The notes beneath the pieces were generated by a model. That model worked only from the letters and a program-made list of their open reading frames with translations, had not been told where the DNA came from and did not search any database. This document shows positions 16,824-25,208 of a stretch of DNA of 41,750 nt, piece after piece (position 1 is the stretch's first letter; every line of letters starts with the position of its first letter). The translations under genes were made by a program, and so were the position numbers. The stretch is from JBNJGT01 sp964473285 (GTDB lineage: Archaea; Nanobdellota; Nanobdellia; Woesearchaeales; JACJVW01): positions 1 to 41,750 of the forward strand of contig CAYYOI010000010.1 in NCBI GenBank assembly GCA_964473285.1, read 5' to 3'.

Positions 16824-17732
16824 ATGGATAAAAAAGACATCTCTACTTCAAGAATTATTGATCTTTCAAAGACTTTAAAGGATGAGTATATTAAAGATTA
16901 TAAGAAACTAAGCTCAAAATATAGCGGTCAAGAAAAAAGTTTCTTTGAGACTTTTTTTGATCCTAAAAAAAGATTCGATAGTGAAGTTGAAGTGCTTAAT
17001 ACCTTCTTGTCTTTTGTTAAGGATAGGACAATGGTTAATAGGTTTAGACAACTAATTCATAATTTAGATGATAAAGAGAAATATGAACGTTTCCTTGCAA
17101 GTGTAATGATATATATAAGGATTGATAGTTTTGTTCATTCTTTTGACAAATTCCTTTATCTTTGTATTGCAGTTGAAGCTGCTATGAATTATGGTATTAA
17201 AGGAAATAAAAAAAAGAGTCAGTTATTTAGGGATTTTTTTGTTGATAATCTCTCAGAAGAAAGTAAGCTAAAAATTATATCTAACTTTCAAGATACTAGT
17301 GTTGAATATGTTTGTGATGGGACTAGTCTTCAAGAATATCATCATGCCAGAAGTGAAGGAAAGAATATTAAGATTAAGAAGATAAAAAGACCTACTCAAG
17401 TTCCCTTATGCTATAAGCGAAAACAATGTTATCTCGCTTATGGTCGGTGTTGTCCAGAGATTCTTTGTGCCATAAAAGGAAATTCTAAACAAATAGATTC
17501 GAGACTATATTTTGTACTGGATTATTTATATGGGAAAAGAAGTGATTTTGTTCATGAAGGGAAATCATTTGCCCATCCAGAAAGTCAACCTGAAAAACAC
17601 TATACTGATATTGGTATTAATGATTTATATGAAAATCCAATGGATTCTTCACTTCAAGAAATATTCTATAGCCTTGATATTAAGGATCTTTTCTTTCTTT
17701 ATGAAGAAGCCCTTTATAAAAATTTTTGTTAG
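16824..17732 (+). CDS. HEPN-like protein, possible RNase toxin
   Basis: The all-helical C-terminal region contains YGKRSDFVHEGKSF, an R-x4-H motif in the context found in HEPN/Apea-like domains, where Arg and His form an RNase site. Position is about residue 238-243. The N-terminal half (helical, charged) is unassigned. A middle stretch holds several cysteines (VPLCYKRKQCYLAYGRCCPE). ATG 16824 was chosen because the TATA-like CTTATATTTT at 16794-16803 lies about 25 bases upstream; TTG 16803 is the longer alternative. The gene is an AT-rich island transcribed away from the virB4-like gene and towards the HNH gene. An abortive-infection role is inferred. Confidence 0.5.
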   Translation: MDKKDISTSRIIDLSKTLKDEYIKDYKKLSSKYSGQEKSFFETFFDPKKRFDSEVEVLNTFLSFVKDRTMVNRFRQLIHNLDDKEKYERFLASVMIYIRIDSFVHSFDKFLYLCIAVEAAMNYGIKGNKKKSQLFRDFFVDNLSEESKLKIISNFQDTSVEYVCDGTSLQEYHHARSEGKNIKIKKIKRPTQVPLCYKRKQCYLAYGRCCPEILCAIKGNSKQIDSRLYFVLDYLYGKRSDFVHEGKSFAHPESQPEKHYTDIGINDLYENPMDSSLQEIFYSLDIKDLFFLYEEALYKNFC

Positions 17733-17740
17733 ATTAAAAA

Positions 17741-17962
17741 TCAAATTTCATATAAATAATCCTCACAATCCAGATTTCTATTTCTCCCTTTTCTATTATG
17801 TTTATGTTTTTCGTGCCTTCCTTTGAGCATAGGTGTTAAATTATCTAAATCGTCACTACCTCCATCACATTGTTGTTTTTTGTGATGAATGTCCATTGGC
17901 ATTCCACGATTAATTCTATCAAACTGTGGATTCTCTTTTCTATATTTCTGTCGATAATTCAT
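17741..17962 (-). CDS. Small HNH-type endonuclease-like protein
   Basis: The 73-residue protein carries IHHKKQQCDGGSDDLDNLTP followed by GRHEKHKHN, matching the HNH pattern hHh-x-GG-x-NL-x-H with the final His. The usual upstream CxxC zinc knuckle is absent, so it is either a minimal HNH nickase or an inactive relative. ATG 17962 was chosen over TTG 17971. A TATA box, ATTTATATAAATC, lies near 17990-18000. It converges with the HEPN-like gene 8 bases away. Such small HNH proteins often belong to mobile elements or defence islands. Confidence 0.6.
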   Translation of the reverse strand: MNYRQKYRKENPQFDRINRGMPMDIHHKKQQCDGGSDDLDNLTPMLKGRHEKHKHNRKGRNRNLDCEDYLYEI

Positions 17963-18061
17963 TTTATGCAATTGTAAAGGATCTTATTAGATTTATATAA
18001 ATATTTCCACCTTAAAGTTATCTTTGTTTTTAACCCTTTATCAGATTAGCACTAGAACTCT

Positions 18062-20092
18062 TTAGGCAAACATAGCAATATACTTAACAGCCTCAGCAAC
18101 CTTCTCTCCTGAATCGGAGACCGAACTCTTTCCGATGACGTGCTTAGTCAGGATTATGAATAGTAGATTGACTATGCTAAAACAGCAGATCATGACAAGA
18201 ATCTTGATGTTCTCAAAGAGAGGTATCTCTATCAGCATCGAGCAGGCAAGTATGATTATTGCATCAAGGAATGTTATGAAGATGAACATTCCAAGGATGT
18301 TGAGGATCAACCTTCCATAGCTCTTGAGTGGCGGGATGAAATAGCAGAATATCCCGATAGGAACAAAAATCACTCCGAAGGCCACCACAAGGTATCTTAT
18401 TATCAGGAAGAATACTGTGACAAATAAAGTAATTACATAAAATGTCACGAACAGGAACTCCAGTCCAATATTGACAATATTGTCTGCTGTTATCAGGAAG
18501 AAATGTTCATCCACCATCGAGAGGACTGATGTTGTCAGGGCTGAACCAAGCTCAAGGACAAGCTTGTACAAATAGAATGATGCATTGACAAGCACAATCA
18601 TTATGACCGTGTTCTTGAGCCAGTCTTTTGCCATCTCTCTTCTGATGATGTTGTGGCCAGAGAACAGGAACTGGAAACCTGAATAGATGAAGAGCAGGCC
18701 ATAGAACATGCTGATGCAGTACAGGATTATTGCCCAGATTCCATGGAATATATCTGATGCTGGCGGTGTCTCGAGAAGTGTTCTTACAAGCCAGAGAAGT
18801 GGCTGTAACGGGGCATTAAGCAGGTCTATAAAAAAGTCATACATCTTCTCAGGGATGCAACTGGCAAGGTTTGTGAGACCGCATTCATCTGCTGAGACCA
18901 TCGGGACTGCAAGCAGGATCACAGTGATTGGTATGAGTATCTTTCCCCAGGTTTTCTTGATTCCCATGTAGATTAGGTAGTTGATGAACACGAACACAGC
19001 TATCATGAAGAGCAGGTTCCAGGATTCTGAGAGGCCGGTTGCCTGCACTTTTTCAACATCCTCTTCCTTGATGTCGTATTCGCAGGACTTGGTTCCTGAT
19101 TCAAACATATTAGAATATTCAATTGTGCACATCTCTGCTTCCTTGACAAAGAAGGTATTGTTGTCTCTCAGGAGATTCTGATAATCCTTGTAATCAATCT
19201 TCCTGGCAGTCATCTGCAGGAGATAATATGGCTTTCCCGTAAAGTTCGCTCCATATTCATATTCATATTCCTGATAACTGCTCTCATCAAAGGTTATTAA
19301 GGTGGAAGTCAGGTCGTCCTTGGTCAGGATTCCCTTGTATGAATCATAATAATTTCCGACGATCTCAAAGTCAGCCATAGGTTCATGATCATAATATGTG
19401 ACCTCCTGTTTCTGTTCAATCTCAAGAGAATCTGTCTTGTATGTTGTCCTGTAGTAATCGCAGTCATAGCAGTACCTTACGCAGTCCCAGTTCCTTCTGG
19501 CACAACAGTACCTGTCCCACCTGTATTCCTTTTCCTTGATTGTTGCCTGAATGTTAAGGACTGCCTTGATTGTTGAATCATCGTCAATGGATACAGAGAC
19601 AAGCTTACCTGTTCTTTCCAGTACAGAATCATCATATATCTTTACTGAGTCCTGCTTGCTGTTGAGAGAATACAGTATCTGGCATGTCCTGCCATCCCTC
19701 TTATAGTTGCTGTAATAATCATTAGGAACCTTGATGCTGTATCCATATTCTGTCCTGACTTCCACATCAGATGGGACTAGCAGTTGTTCTTCATATCTGA
19801 CAGAGGGTTCTATCGTCAGGAGAGCCAGCCATGCAGACTGGATGACTCCCTTGTAATGATAGCTTAATCCAGAAGGAGCAGAATCGACTGAAATCTGCGA
19901 GTTGTAATCCCTGATGAACTGATGGTTGGGATCAAGATAGTCAGTGTATATCAGGTTAGCTATGAGATTCTCGTCCTGGCTTTTGAGTTCCTCGCAACCT
20001 TCCTGATCCTGGATGCTGGTGCAGTCAAATGCAAATACAGCTCCGGCTAGAAGAATGAGCAAAATAAAAGAAAAAAGAAATTTACCTGCCAT
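18062..20092 (-). CDS. VirB6/TrbL-like polytopic channel protein with large Cys-rich ectodomain
   Basis: The protein opens with a signal peptide (MAGKFLFSFILLILLAGAVFA). A region of about 350 residues predicted outside the membrane follows, rich in Tyr and Asp and with a Cys cluster near 197-214 (CCARRNWDCVRYCYDC). From about 375 on there are at least seven hydrophobic helices in the VirB6/TrbL style. A second signal-like stretch near 385-399, with VILLAVPMVSA before DECGL, suggests a fusion of two ancestral genes or internal cleavage. ATG 20092 is preceded by GGGGTGA; GTG 20098 is possible. It follows the pilin-like gene by 2 bases and is part of the transfer operon. Confidence 0.7.
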   Translation of the reverse strand: MAGKFLFSFILLILLAGAVFAFDCTSIQDQEGCEELKSQDENLIANLIYTDYLDPNHQFIRDYNSQISVDSAPSGLSYHYKGVIQSAWLALLTIEPSVRYEEQLLVPSDVEVRTEYGYSIKVPNDYYSNYKRDGRTCQILYSLNSKQDSVKIYDDSVLERTGKLVSVSIDDDSTIKAVLNIQATIKEKEYRWDRYCCARRNWDCVRYCYDCDYYRTTYKTDSLEIEQKQEVTYYDHEPMADFEIVGNYYDSYKGILTKDDLTSTLITFDESSYQEYEYEYGANFTGKPYYLLQMTARKIDYKDYQNLLRDNNTFFVKEAEMCTIEYSNMFESGTKSCEYDIKEEDVEKVQATGLSESWNLLFMIAVFVFINYLIYMGIKKTWGKILIPITVILLAVPMVSADECGLTNLASCIPEKMYDFFIDLLNAPLQPLLWLVRTLLETPPASDIFHGIWAIILYCISMFYGLLFIYSGFQFLFSGHNIIRREMAKDWLKNTVIMIVLVNASFYLYKLVLELGSALTTSVLSMVDEHFFLITADNIVNIGLEFLFVTFYVITLFVTVFFLIIRYLVVAFGVIFVPIGIFCYFIPPLKSYGRLILNILGMFIFITFLDAIIILACSMLIEIPLFENIKILVMICCFSIVNLLFIILTKHVIGKSSVSDSGEKVAEAVKYIAMFA

Positions 20093-20094
20093 GT

Positions 20095-20415
20095 TCACCC
20101 CACCAGATATTGCACGATCAATGGTGCAACCCAGATTATTATCAGACCAATGACAATATAGGTAGCCATCATCTTGGCAGATGTCCTCTGAGCCTGGTCG
20201 TTTCCTGACATGATGAAAGTAACACCAGCAAATACCAGGAAGACGACAGCCAGGACAGTGGCCGCATACTTGATGAAGTTGTATATCTTCATCACAGGCT
20301 CAAGGATATTGTCAAAGGTCTGCTTGTCCGCATCGCTGATGTCCTGGTCAAAATCCACAGCAGAGACCAATGGCAGGGACAACAGCAACAGTATGACCAA
20401 CAGAGCTTTATTCAT
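20095..20415 (-). CDS. VirB2-like pilin subunit
   Basis: The 106-residue precursor has a signal peptide ending LPLVSA (about residue 19), then a short acidic segment, then two membrane helices, the first near IYNFIKYAATVLAVVFLVFA and the second starting YIVIGLIIIWVAP. This is the VirB2/TrbC topology. A GGGGAGGT ribosome site stands 6 bases before ATG 20415. It lies between the zinc-ribbon gene (8-base overlap) and the VirB6-like gene, supporting a transfer operon order of zinc ribbon, pilin, VirB6. It would form the extracellular filament or the membrane pore of the apparatus. Confidence 0.7.
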   Translation of the reverse strand: MNKALLVILLLLSLPLVSAVDFDQDISDADKQTFDNILEPVMKIYNFIKYAATVLAVVFLVFAGVTFIMSGNDQAQRTSAKMMATYIVIGLIIIWVAPLIVQYLVG

Positions 20416-20551
20416 TTTTCTTTACCTCCCCATTCCGGATCTTTTCAAACTGTTCAAGGCTGCCATATTTCCATTCAATGAAGTCGATACAGGAACTGCA
20501 CATGACTGCCTCGCCTTTCTGAAGTTCTTTTCCGCATATCCTGCAGTCCAT
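20408..20551 (-). CDS. 47-residue zinc-ribbon protein, first gene of the pilin operon
   Basis: The frame from ATG 20551 to TAA 20408 encodes a protein starting MDCRICGKELQKGE with Cys3, Cys6, Cys18 and Cys21, a typical treble-clef or zinc-ribbon pair, then an acidic/aromatic helix (FIEWKYGSLEQFEKI). GGGTGA lies 6 bases upstream as RBS and the end overlaps the pilin start by 8 bases, which argues for a real, coupled gene. Many short archaeal proteins of this build bind zinc; a role in transfer or its regulation is a guess from position. Confidence 0.65.
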   Translation of the reverse strand: MDCRICGKELQKGEAVMCSSCIDFIEWKYGSLEQFEKIRNGEVKKNE

Positions 20552-20594
20552 TTGTTTCACCCTGCAGACTATAAGGCTGGGATAGGTAAAGAAA

Positions 20595-20616
20595 GCATCT
20601 GGGAGGAATGCAAGCA
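20595..20616. repeat. 22-base repeat, copy 1 (mate at 38387)
   Basis: GCATCTGGGAGGAATGCAAG plus two more bases matches 38387-38408 at 21 of 22 positions, in the same orientation. Each copy lies 32-45 bases before a minus-strand backbone gene and next to the start of a plus-strand AT-rich cargo gene. It could be a conserved 5' leader/operator or a trace of cargo insertion. Confidence 0.7.
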
Positions 20617-20657
20617 GAAGTTAGTAGGTGCAAATTAGGTGTATTCTACATGGAAAG

Positions 20658-20677
20658 TTTTAAATATTATATAAATA
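20658..20677 (+). promoter_or_regulatory. TATA region of the RHH-desulfurase operon
   Basis: TTTAAATATTATATAAATA spans the expected TATA position about 20-30 bases before ATG 20689, supporting that start over the upstream ATG codons at 20608 and 20650 and predicting a leaderless mRNA. Confidence 0.5.
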
Positions 20678-20688
20678 CATTTCACGTT

Positions 20689-20838
20689 ATGCGTAAGAAA
20701 AAGGATGCTCGTTCAGAAAATCGTGTTGAGTGCTATGTCACTACACGAGAGAAGCAGATGATAGAGAATGAAGCTGAAAAAAATGGATTATCAGTTTCTT
20801 CATATGTCAGATTTAAGTTATTGGGAGATAAGAAATGA
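20689..20838 (+). CDS. RHH-type regulator heading the sulfur/JAMM operon
   Basis: This 49-residue basic protein has strand NRVECYVT, helix REKQMIENEAEKNG and the LSVSSYVRFKLL second helix of RHH/MobC-like repressors. ATG 20689 was selected by the TATA spacing; longer frames upstream read through the promoter. Its stop overlaps the desulfurase start (ATGA), so it is the first gene of a five-gene operon and probably autoregulates it. It is not close to either the A or B pair on the left. Confidence 0.65.
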   Translation: MRKKKDARSENRVECYVTTREKQMIENEAEKNGLSVSSYVRFKLLGDKK

Positions 20839-22010
20839 ATTACAAGAAGGATTTTCCCATATTTAAAAGAAAAATAAAAGGTAATAGTATTATCTATCTA
20901 GATAATGCCGCAACTTCTCAGAAACCAATATCAGTAATTAAAGCGATTACGGATTACTACTCAAATAATAATGCAAATATCAGTAGGGGGGTTCATACTC
21001 TTGCTCAAGAGTCCACAGAGAAATATGAACTTGCTCGATCTAAGATCGCTGAATTCATTAACTGTAAATCAAAAGAATTAATCTTTACAAAAAATGCAAC
21101 TGAAGCAATAAACATTGTCGCCAATTCAATTAAATCTATACTCAAACCAGGGGATGAAATCGTAACATCAATCATGGAACATCATTCAAATCTGATTCCT
21201 TGGTATCAACTAAAAAAACAAGGTATCAAAGTCAAAATCATTGATATAACAGAAGATTACAAGCTTGACTTTACAGAGGAAATCATTACAGAAAACACTA
21301 AACTAATCACTTTAAGTCATGTATCAAATGTTTTGGGGACTATTAATCCTATTAAAGAAATAATTAAACTTGCAAAAAAGAGAGGAATTTTAACTTTAAT
21401 TGATGGGGCACAAGCAGTACCACATATTCAAGTTGACATGAAAGATATTGGTTGTGATTTCTATGTATTTTCAGGTCATAAGATGCTGGGACCAATGGGT
21501 ATTGGTTGTTTGTATTGTGAAAGTGAAAAACTATCTTTGCTTCAACCTTTAGCTCCAGGAGGGGGAAATATCTCAGGAATTTCTGATGAGGTTATTGACT
21601 GGGTAGAACCACCTATTAAACTAGAAGGGGGAACACCTAATGTCGCAGGAGCTATAGGTCTAATGGAAGCAATAAACTATATCAATACAATTTCAATGAG
21701 TAAAATTGAATCTGATCAAAAAAAATTATTGAAATATGCATTAGAACGCTTGTCCCATATTAAGGGAATTCAGATAATAAACCCAGATGATCAATGTGGA
21801 TTAATCTCCTTTAATATCAAGGGCTATACTTGCCATGAAATCTGTGCTTTTCTTGATAGTAAAAATATAGCCCTCCGCTCAGGGCATCACTGTGCAATTC
21901 CTTTAATGAAAAGGCTTAATGTAGAAGGGACTTGTCGACTTAGCATCCAGATATACAATGATACACAAGATATAGATGCACTTATAAAAACATTGGAAGA
22001 ATTAGAATGA
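20835..22010 (+). CDS. Cysteine desulfurase (SufS/DndA-like, class V aminotransferase fold)
   Basis: It releases sulfur from cysteine as an enzyme-bound persulfide, using PLP. The PLP lysine lies in SGHKMLGPMG near residue 216; the N-terminal YLDNAATSQKP and the SIMEHHSNLIPW block are classic SufS features; and the active cysteine is in RSGHHCAIPLM near 352. The length of 391 is normal. It overlaps the PAPS-reductase-like gene by 4 bases. A desulfurase beside a PAPS-reductase-like protein is the core pairing of DNA phosphorothioation (DndA/DndC). Here it more likely serves a dedicated modification than general Fe-S assembly, since no SufB/C/D or IscU is nearby. Confidence 0.9.
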   Translation: MNYKKDFPIFKRKIKGNSIIYLDNAATSQKPISVIKAITDYYSNNNANISRGVHTLAQESTEKYELARSKIAEFINCKSKELIFTKNATEAINIVANSIKSILKPGDEIVTSIMEHHSNLIPWYQLKKQGIKVKIIDITEDYKLDFTEEIITENTKLITLSHVSNVLGTINPIKEIIKLAKKRGILTLIDGAQAVPHIQVDMKDIGCDFYVFSGHKMLGPMGIGCLYCESEKLSLLQPLAPGGGNISGISDEVIDWVEPPIKLEGGTPNVAGAIGLMEAINYINTISMSKIESDQKKLLKYALERLSHIKGIQIINPDDQCGLISFNIKGYTCHEICAFLDSKNIALRSGHHCAIPLMKRLNVEGTCRLSIQIYNDTQDIDALIKTLEELE

Positions 22011-23830
22011 TTTGGGGCAATCGTAATTTTATTGGATGGTGTAAAGAATGTAATGTACCATTACTTGGAATAACTTGTGATACTTGTAATTCTAAGGCAT
22101 CATCTCTGTATCTGAGAGATAAAGGTGAGATTCGTCCATTATGGAAGACAGAGTTGGATTTGTTTAACTCAATAATTGAAAAAGAGTATGGAGTTGCAGA
22201 TCTAATTCCACCAAACTCATTCATTAATGATTCTACAGATAGAGTGACATATGGAGAGATTATTGTTGATGGAGAAATCATCTGTAGATTGCGTTTTGAT
22301 AATGGTAAGTGGAATATCAAACCTTATATTGGATTAGCAAATGAGGTTATAAACCGAGGTTCTAAGAAGAAAACTATAGAATTATATCCGTTTCTAGGAA
22401 CACAAATACTAGATGGAAAAAGCATGTTATTGAATACAATAATCTCCTCAGAAAAGAAATTTAAACGAGGGGAATATGTTATTCTAAAAGCAGGCAATGT
22501 AATAGCAATTAGTACTAGTCCTATTGATTTAGGTAAGGAGTCCTCCTCCCAAGCAAATTTCACTATCTTAGAAAGTCAAGTTTTGTCAGAAAAAAAATTT
22601 AGGGGCACTGATTTAGATCAAGCCGTAAAATCTAATCTACGTCATTTAGAATCCATTGAAAAAGAAGCCGTCAATAGTATCAAATTAGAAAAAAATAAAC
22701 AGAAACTAAAACTAATTTGTTCTTTCTCTGGAGGAAAAGATTCTATTGTGGTTTTAGACCTCACTACAAAGGCGATGAAAAATGAAGAGTTTGATATTGT
22801 CTTCGTTGATACGAAAAATGAATTCAAAGAAACACTGGAATACATAAAGAAAGTTGAGCATCATTTCAATATAAAAATCACAATTTTACCAGCAAGGCAT
22901 GATATATTTGATATGTGGTCTTCATTTGGACCACCCACATATAGTTATAGGTGGTGCTGTAAGACTCAGAAGTTTGCTCCTCTTAATAATTTCATAAAGA
23001 AGAAATATCCTTCAGGTGTTCTATCAATCGTTGGTACAAGAAAAAATGAATCAATCAGAAGGTCTTTATCAATAAAAAAATCTAGCACTAACAATTGGAT
23101 TACTGAGCAAAAAATGTTTCTGGCTATTCATGAGTGGTCTGAATTGGAGATCTGGTTACATATTATTAAGCATAAGCTTCCACCAAACAAAGTATATCTA
23201 AATGGTGTAAAAAGATGTGGATGTTGGAGCTGTCCAGCCACCCATATTGGAACATTTGATATAATGAAACGAAGCTACCCCGGCTTAATCAATAAGCTAA
23301 CTCATAATATTAATAGATTTTCTATACAAAAAGAGGATGATCCAATAAAAGCGATTGCTAAATGGAAAAATAATGGGAAGAAAGTCTCCCTCGGTTATCA
23401 GAATACAAAATTAACTCCTTGTAAGGATGGAACCAGATATTTTATTTTATCCAAACCAGTCAAAGAGTCTATCGACTTTTTGAAAGTTTTTGGAGACATT
23501 GAATCAAAAGGACCAATCATAAAAATTAAGGGTATGATCGATGCGTCTTTAGTGGGTAATAAGCTCATTATAAAAGGCTTTGAACAAGACAAACTGAATC
23601 AAAGGGGTATAAATGAATCGGAAGCACTCGCTTATATCGAGAAACAAATACACAAATGTGAACACTGTGTAAAATGTGGTTTATGTACATCTCATTGTCC
23701 TTCAGAAGCAATTACAATTAACCCTCATTTCCACATTGATGAAACAAAGTGTAATCAATGTCTCAAATGTGTTAAGGATACTTGTGCAGTTGTAAGTTAC
23801 TTTGAGAAAGAAAATATGGTTTTAAAATGA
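22007..23830 (+). CDS. PAPS-reductase-like sulfurtransferase with zinc ribbon, PUA-like and ferredoxin domains
   Basis: The N terminus has a zinc ribbon (CKEC, then CDTC by residue 27). A PUA-like segment follows near 130-175 (DGKSMLLNTI, FKRGEYVILKAGNVIAIS). The ATP-pyrophosphatase/PAPS reductase core has SFSGGKDS near residue 239, then YRWCCKTQKFAPL and a Cys-rich CGCWSCPATH. Residues from about 551 form a two-cluster ferredoxin (CEHCVKCGLCTSHCP, then CNQCLKCVKDTC). Similar zinc ribbon-PUA-PAPSr-ferredoxin proteins exist in archaea without firm function. The PP-loop activates a substrate with ATP, and DndC has the same fold. It overlaps both neighbours by 4 bases, and the desulfurase would supply the sulfur. 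Confidence 0.82.
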   Translation: MIWGNRNFIGWCKECNVPLLGITCDTCNSKASSLYLRDKGEIRPLWKTELDLFNSIIEKEYGVADLIPPNSFINDSTDRVTYGEIIVDGEIICRLRFDNGKWNIKPYIGLANEVINRGSKKKTIELYPFLGTQILDGKSMLLNTIISSEKKFKRGEYVILKAGNVIAISTSPIDLGKESSSQANFTILESQVLSEKKFRGTDLDQAVKSNLRHLESIEKEAVNSIKLEKNKQKLKLICSFSGGKDSIVVLDLTTKAMKNEEFDIVFVDTKNEFKETLEYIKKVEHHFNIKITILPARHDIFDMWSSFGPPTYSYRWCCKTQKFAPLNNFIKKKYPSGVLSIVGTRKNESIRRSLSIKKSSTNNWITEQKMFLAIHEWSELEIWLHIIKHKLPPNKVYLNGVKRCGCWSCPATHIGTFDIMKRSYPGLINKLTHNINRFSIQKEDDPIKAIAKWKNNGKKVSLGYQNTKLTPCKDGTRYFILSKPVKESIDFLKVFGDIESKGPIIKIKGMIDASLVGNKLIIKGFEQDKLNQRGINESEALAYIEKQIHKCEHCVKCGLCTSHCPSEAITINPHFHIDETKCNQCLKCVKDTCAVVSYFEKENMVLK

Positions 23831-25206
23831 ATCTAGAATATCTCGAGAGTATAAGACGGAATCAAGAATTAGATCATGCAGTGCGTGGATTTAGAAGACG
23901 TCTTTATGTAAAAAATCTCTTTCCTATTAAACCTCTAGGTCCCAGAATTCCTGACAAAATCATCTTAATGCTCTGTGGTCTATCTGACGATGCTGCGAAT
24001 ATTTTATTATCAACTTTAATCTTCAAAAATACTGTAGAAAGTTGGGACACTACAGGAAAAGATGACTTATCACATGAACTAAGAATGACGAGTATTGAAC
24101 TTAGAAAATATGGAATAATAATGAATGATCTTGGATTAATTCAACATTATTACTCTGGTCAAGGCAAACAAAGTTCTAGGTTTAAATCTAATCCAAACGC
24201 ATTTAATAAGTTAAAAGAAATGGTCACATCCCAGAAAAGAGCATATTTGGATGTCCCTAAACTGTATAAAAGTAATGGTTTAACAAATATTAATGGTTCA
24301 GCCTTAAAAGAAATTGAATCAAGAAGGATCAATCTTGACAATTATTTAACCAGGTACTTAACTAAAGGTCACAGCAATCTAAAGTACAAATATGGAATAA
24401 GTGTTGTATCATCAAATCTGCCTATTATAAAAAGGTATTATGGAATTCCAGAAAAATATCTATTGTGTAAGCTTGGTTTTAGTGAAATGCAGGCAGAGAT
24501 TCTTGTTCTGATTTGGTCGTATAATTCTAAGATAAGGTTTACTCGAAATGCTTCAGAAATCAGTCTTGAAGCTGAGATAGGGACTAGCCAAGCCACACTT
24601 CTTAAGGAAATTAGATATCTTCAAAAGATTAAGTTAGTTAAAATTGAAGAAAATAAAAATATCAAATACCTAATCGGAGTGAAATCTGTTGATGCTTTTT
24701 TTCAAGAGATTTCAATAATTTTTGATGAATTAATATATTTAATAGAGCAGTTGAATAAGGAAATCAAGAATACAAGAATAAATGAGAATAAGATAAAATC
24801 TATTAAATTACCAAGGGCAGTGAATAGGAAAATAAGCAAGAAAATAAACACTGAAGGTTTAGTCGGAGGGTTTCTTTTAGGGAATTATGATGTCCCAAGA
24901 AAAAAGATTCTGATTCAAAAAGTTGAGTTTCTTCCTATAAAGGAGAGTAAAACACACCATTTTACATATGACTGGCAATCCTATTACAGTAAGCTAAAAG
25001 AGTTAAAGGAGGGCAATTTATTCATTATTGCAGAGTTTCATACTCATCCAGATGAAGATGAGTGTAAACTACACGAACAAGATATAAAGAAGATGAAGAT
25101 GCTTCAGAGAGGTTTTTGGCTGATCTTCTCAAGGCAACAAATAAAACCATTCTGGTGGAATAATAAAAATAATAATCTTGAATATAAAGATATTAGTGTA
25201 TCATAA
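23827..25206 (+). CDS. Winged-helix protein with C-terminal JAMM/MPN metalloprotease domain
   Basis: The last 120 residues form a JAB/MPN domain. TEGLVGGFLLG near 342-352 supplies the catalytic Glu. FHTHP near 405 is followed after exactly seven residues by His in place of the usual Ser, and then x2-Asp, so the zinc ligands His, His, Asp are kept. A winged-helix segment lies about 215-285 (EISLEAEIGTSQATLLKEIRYLQKIKLVKI). The first 200 residues are helical and unassigned. Prokaryotic JAMM enzymes cut after ubiquitin-like or sulfur-carrier proteins, which fits a sulfur operon, but no carrier protein gene is seen here. It is coupled (4-base overlap) to the PAPSr gene. Confidence 0.75.
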   Translation: MNLEYLESIRRNQELDHAVRGFRRRLYVKNLFPIKPLGPRIPDKIILMLCGLSDDAANILLSTLIFKNTVESWDTTGKDDLSHELRMTSIELRKYGIIMNDLGLIQHYYSGQGKQSSRFKSNPNAFNKLKEMVTSQKRAYLDVPKLYKSNGLTNINGSALKEIESRRINLDNYLTRYLTKGHSNLKYKYGISVVSSNLPIIKRYYGIPEKYLLCKLGFSEMQAEILVLIWSYNSKIRFTRNASEISLEAEIGTSQATLLKEIRYLQKIKLVKIEENKNIKYLIGVKSVDAFFQEISIIFDELIYLIEQLNKEIKNTRINENKIKSIKLPRAVNRKISKKINTEGLVGGFLLGNYDVPRKKILIQKVEFLPIKESKTHHFTYDWQSYYSKLKELKEGNLFIIAEFHTHPDEDECKLHEQDIKKMKMLQRGFWLIFSRQQIKPFWWNNKNNNLEYKDISVS

Positions 25207-25208
25207 AA

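Noticed and set aside
20210..20638. Plus-strand frame of 142 codons ending IWEECKQKLVGAN
   Set aside because: It is mostly antisense to the pilin and zinc-ribbon genes, which have signal peptide, Cys pattern and ribosome sites; only its tail, the 22-base repeat, is of interest.
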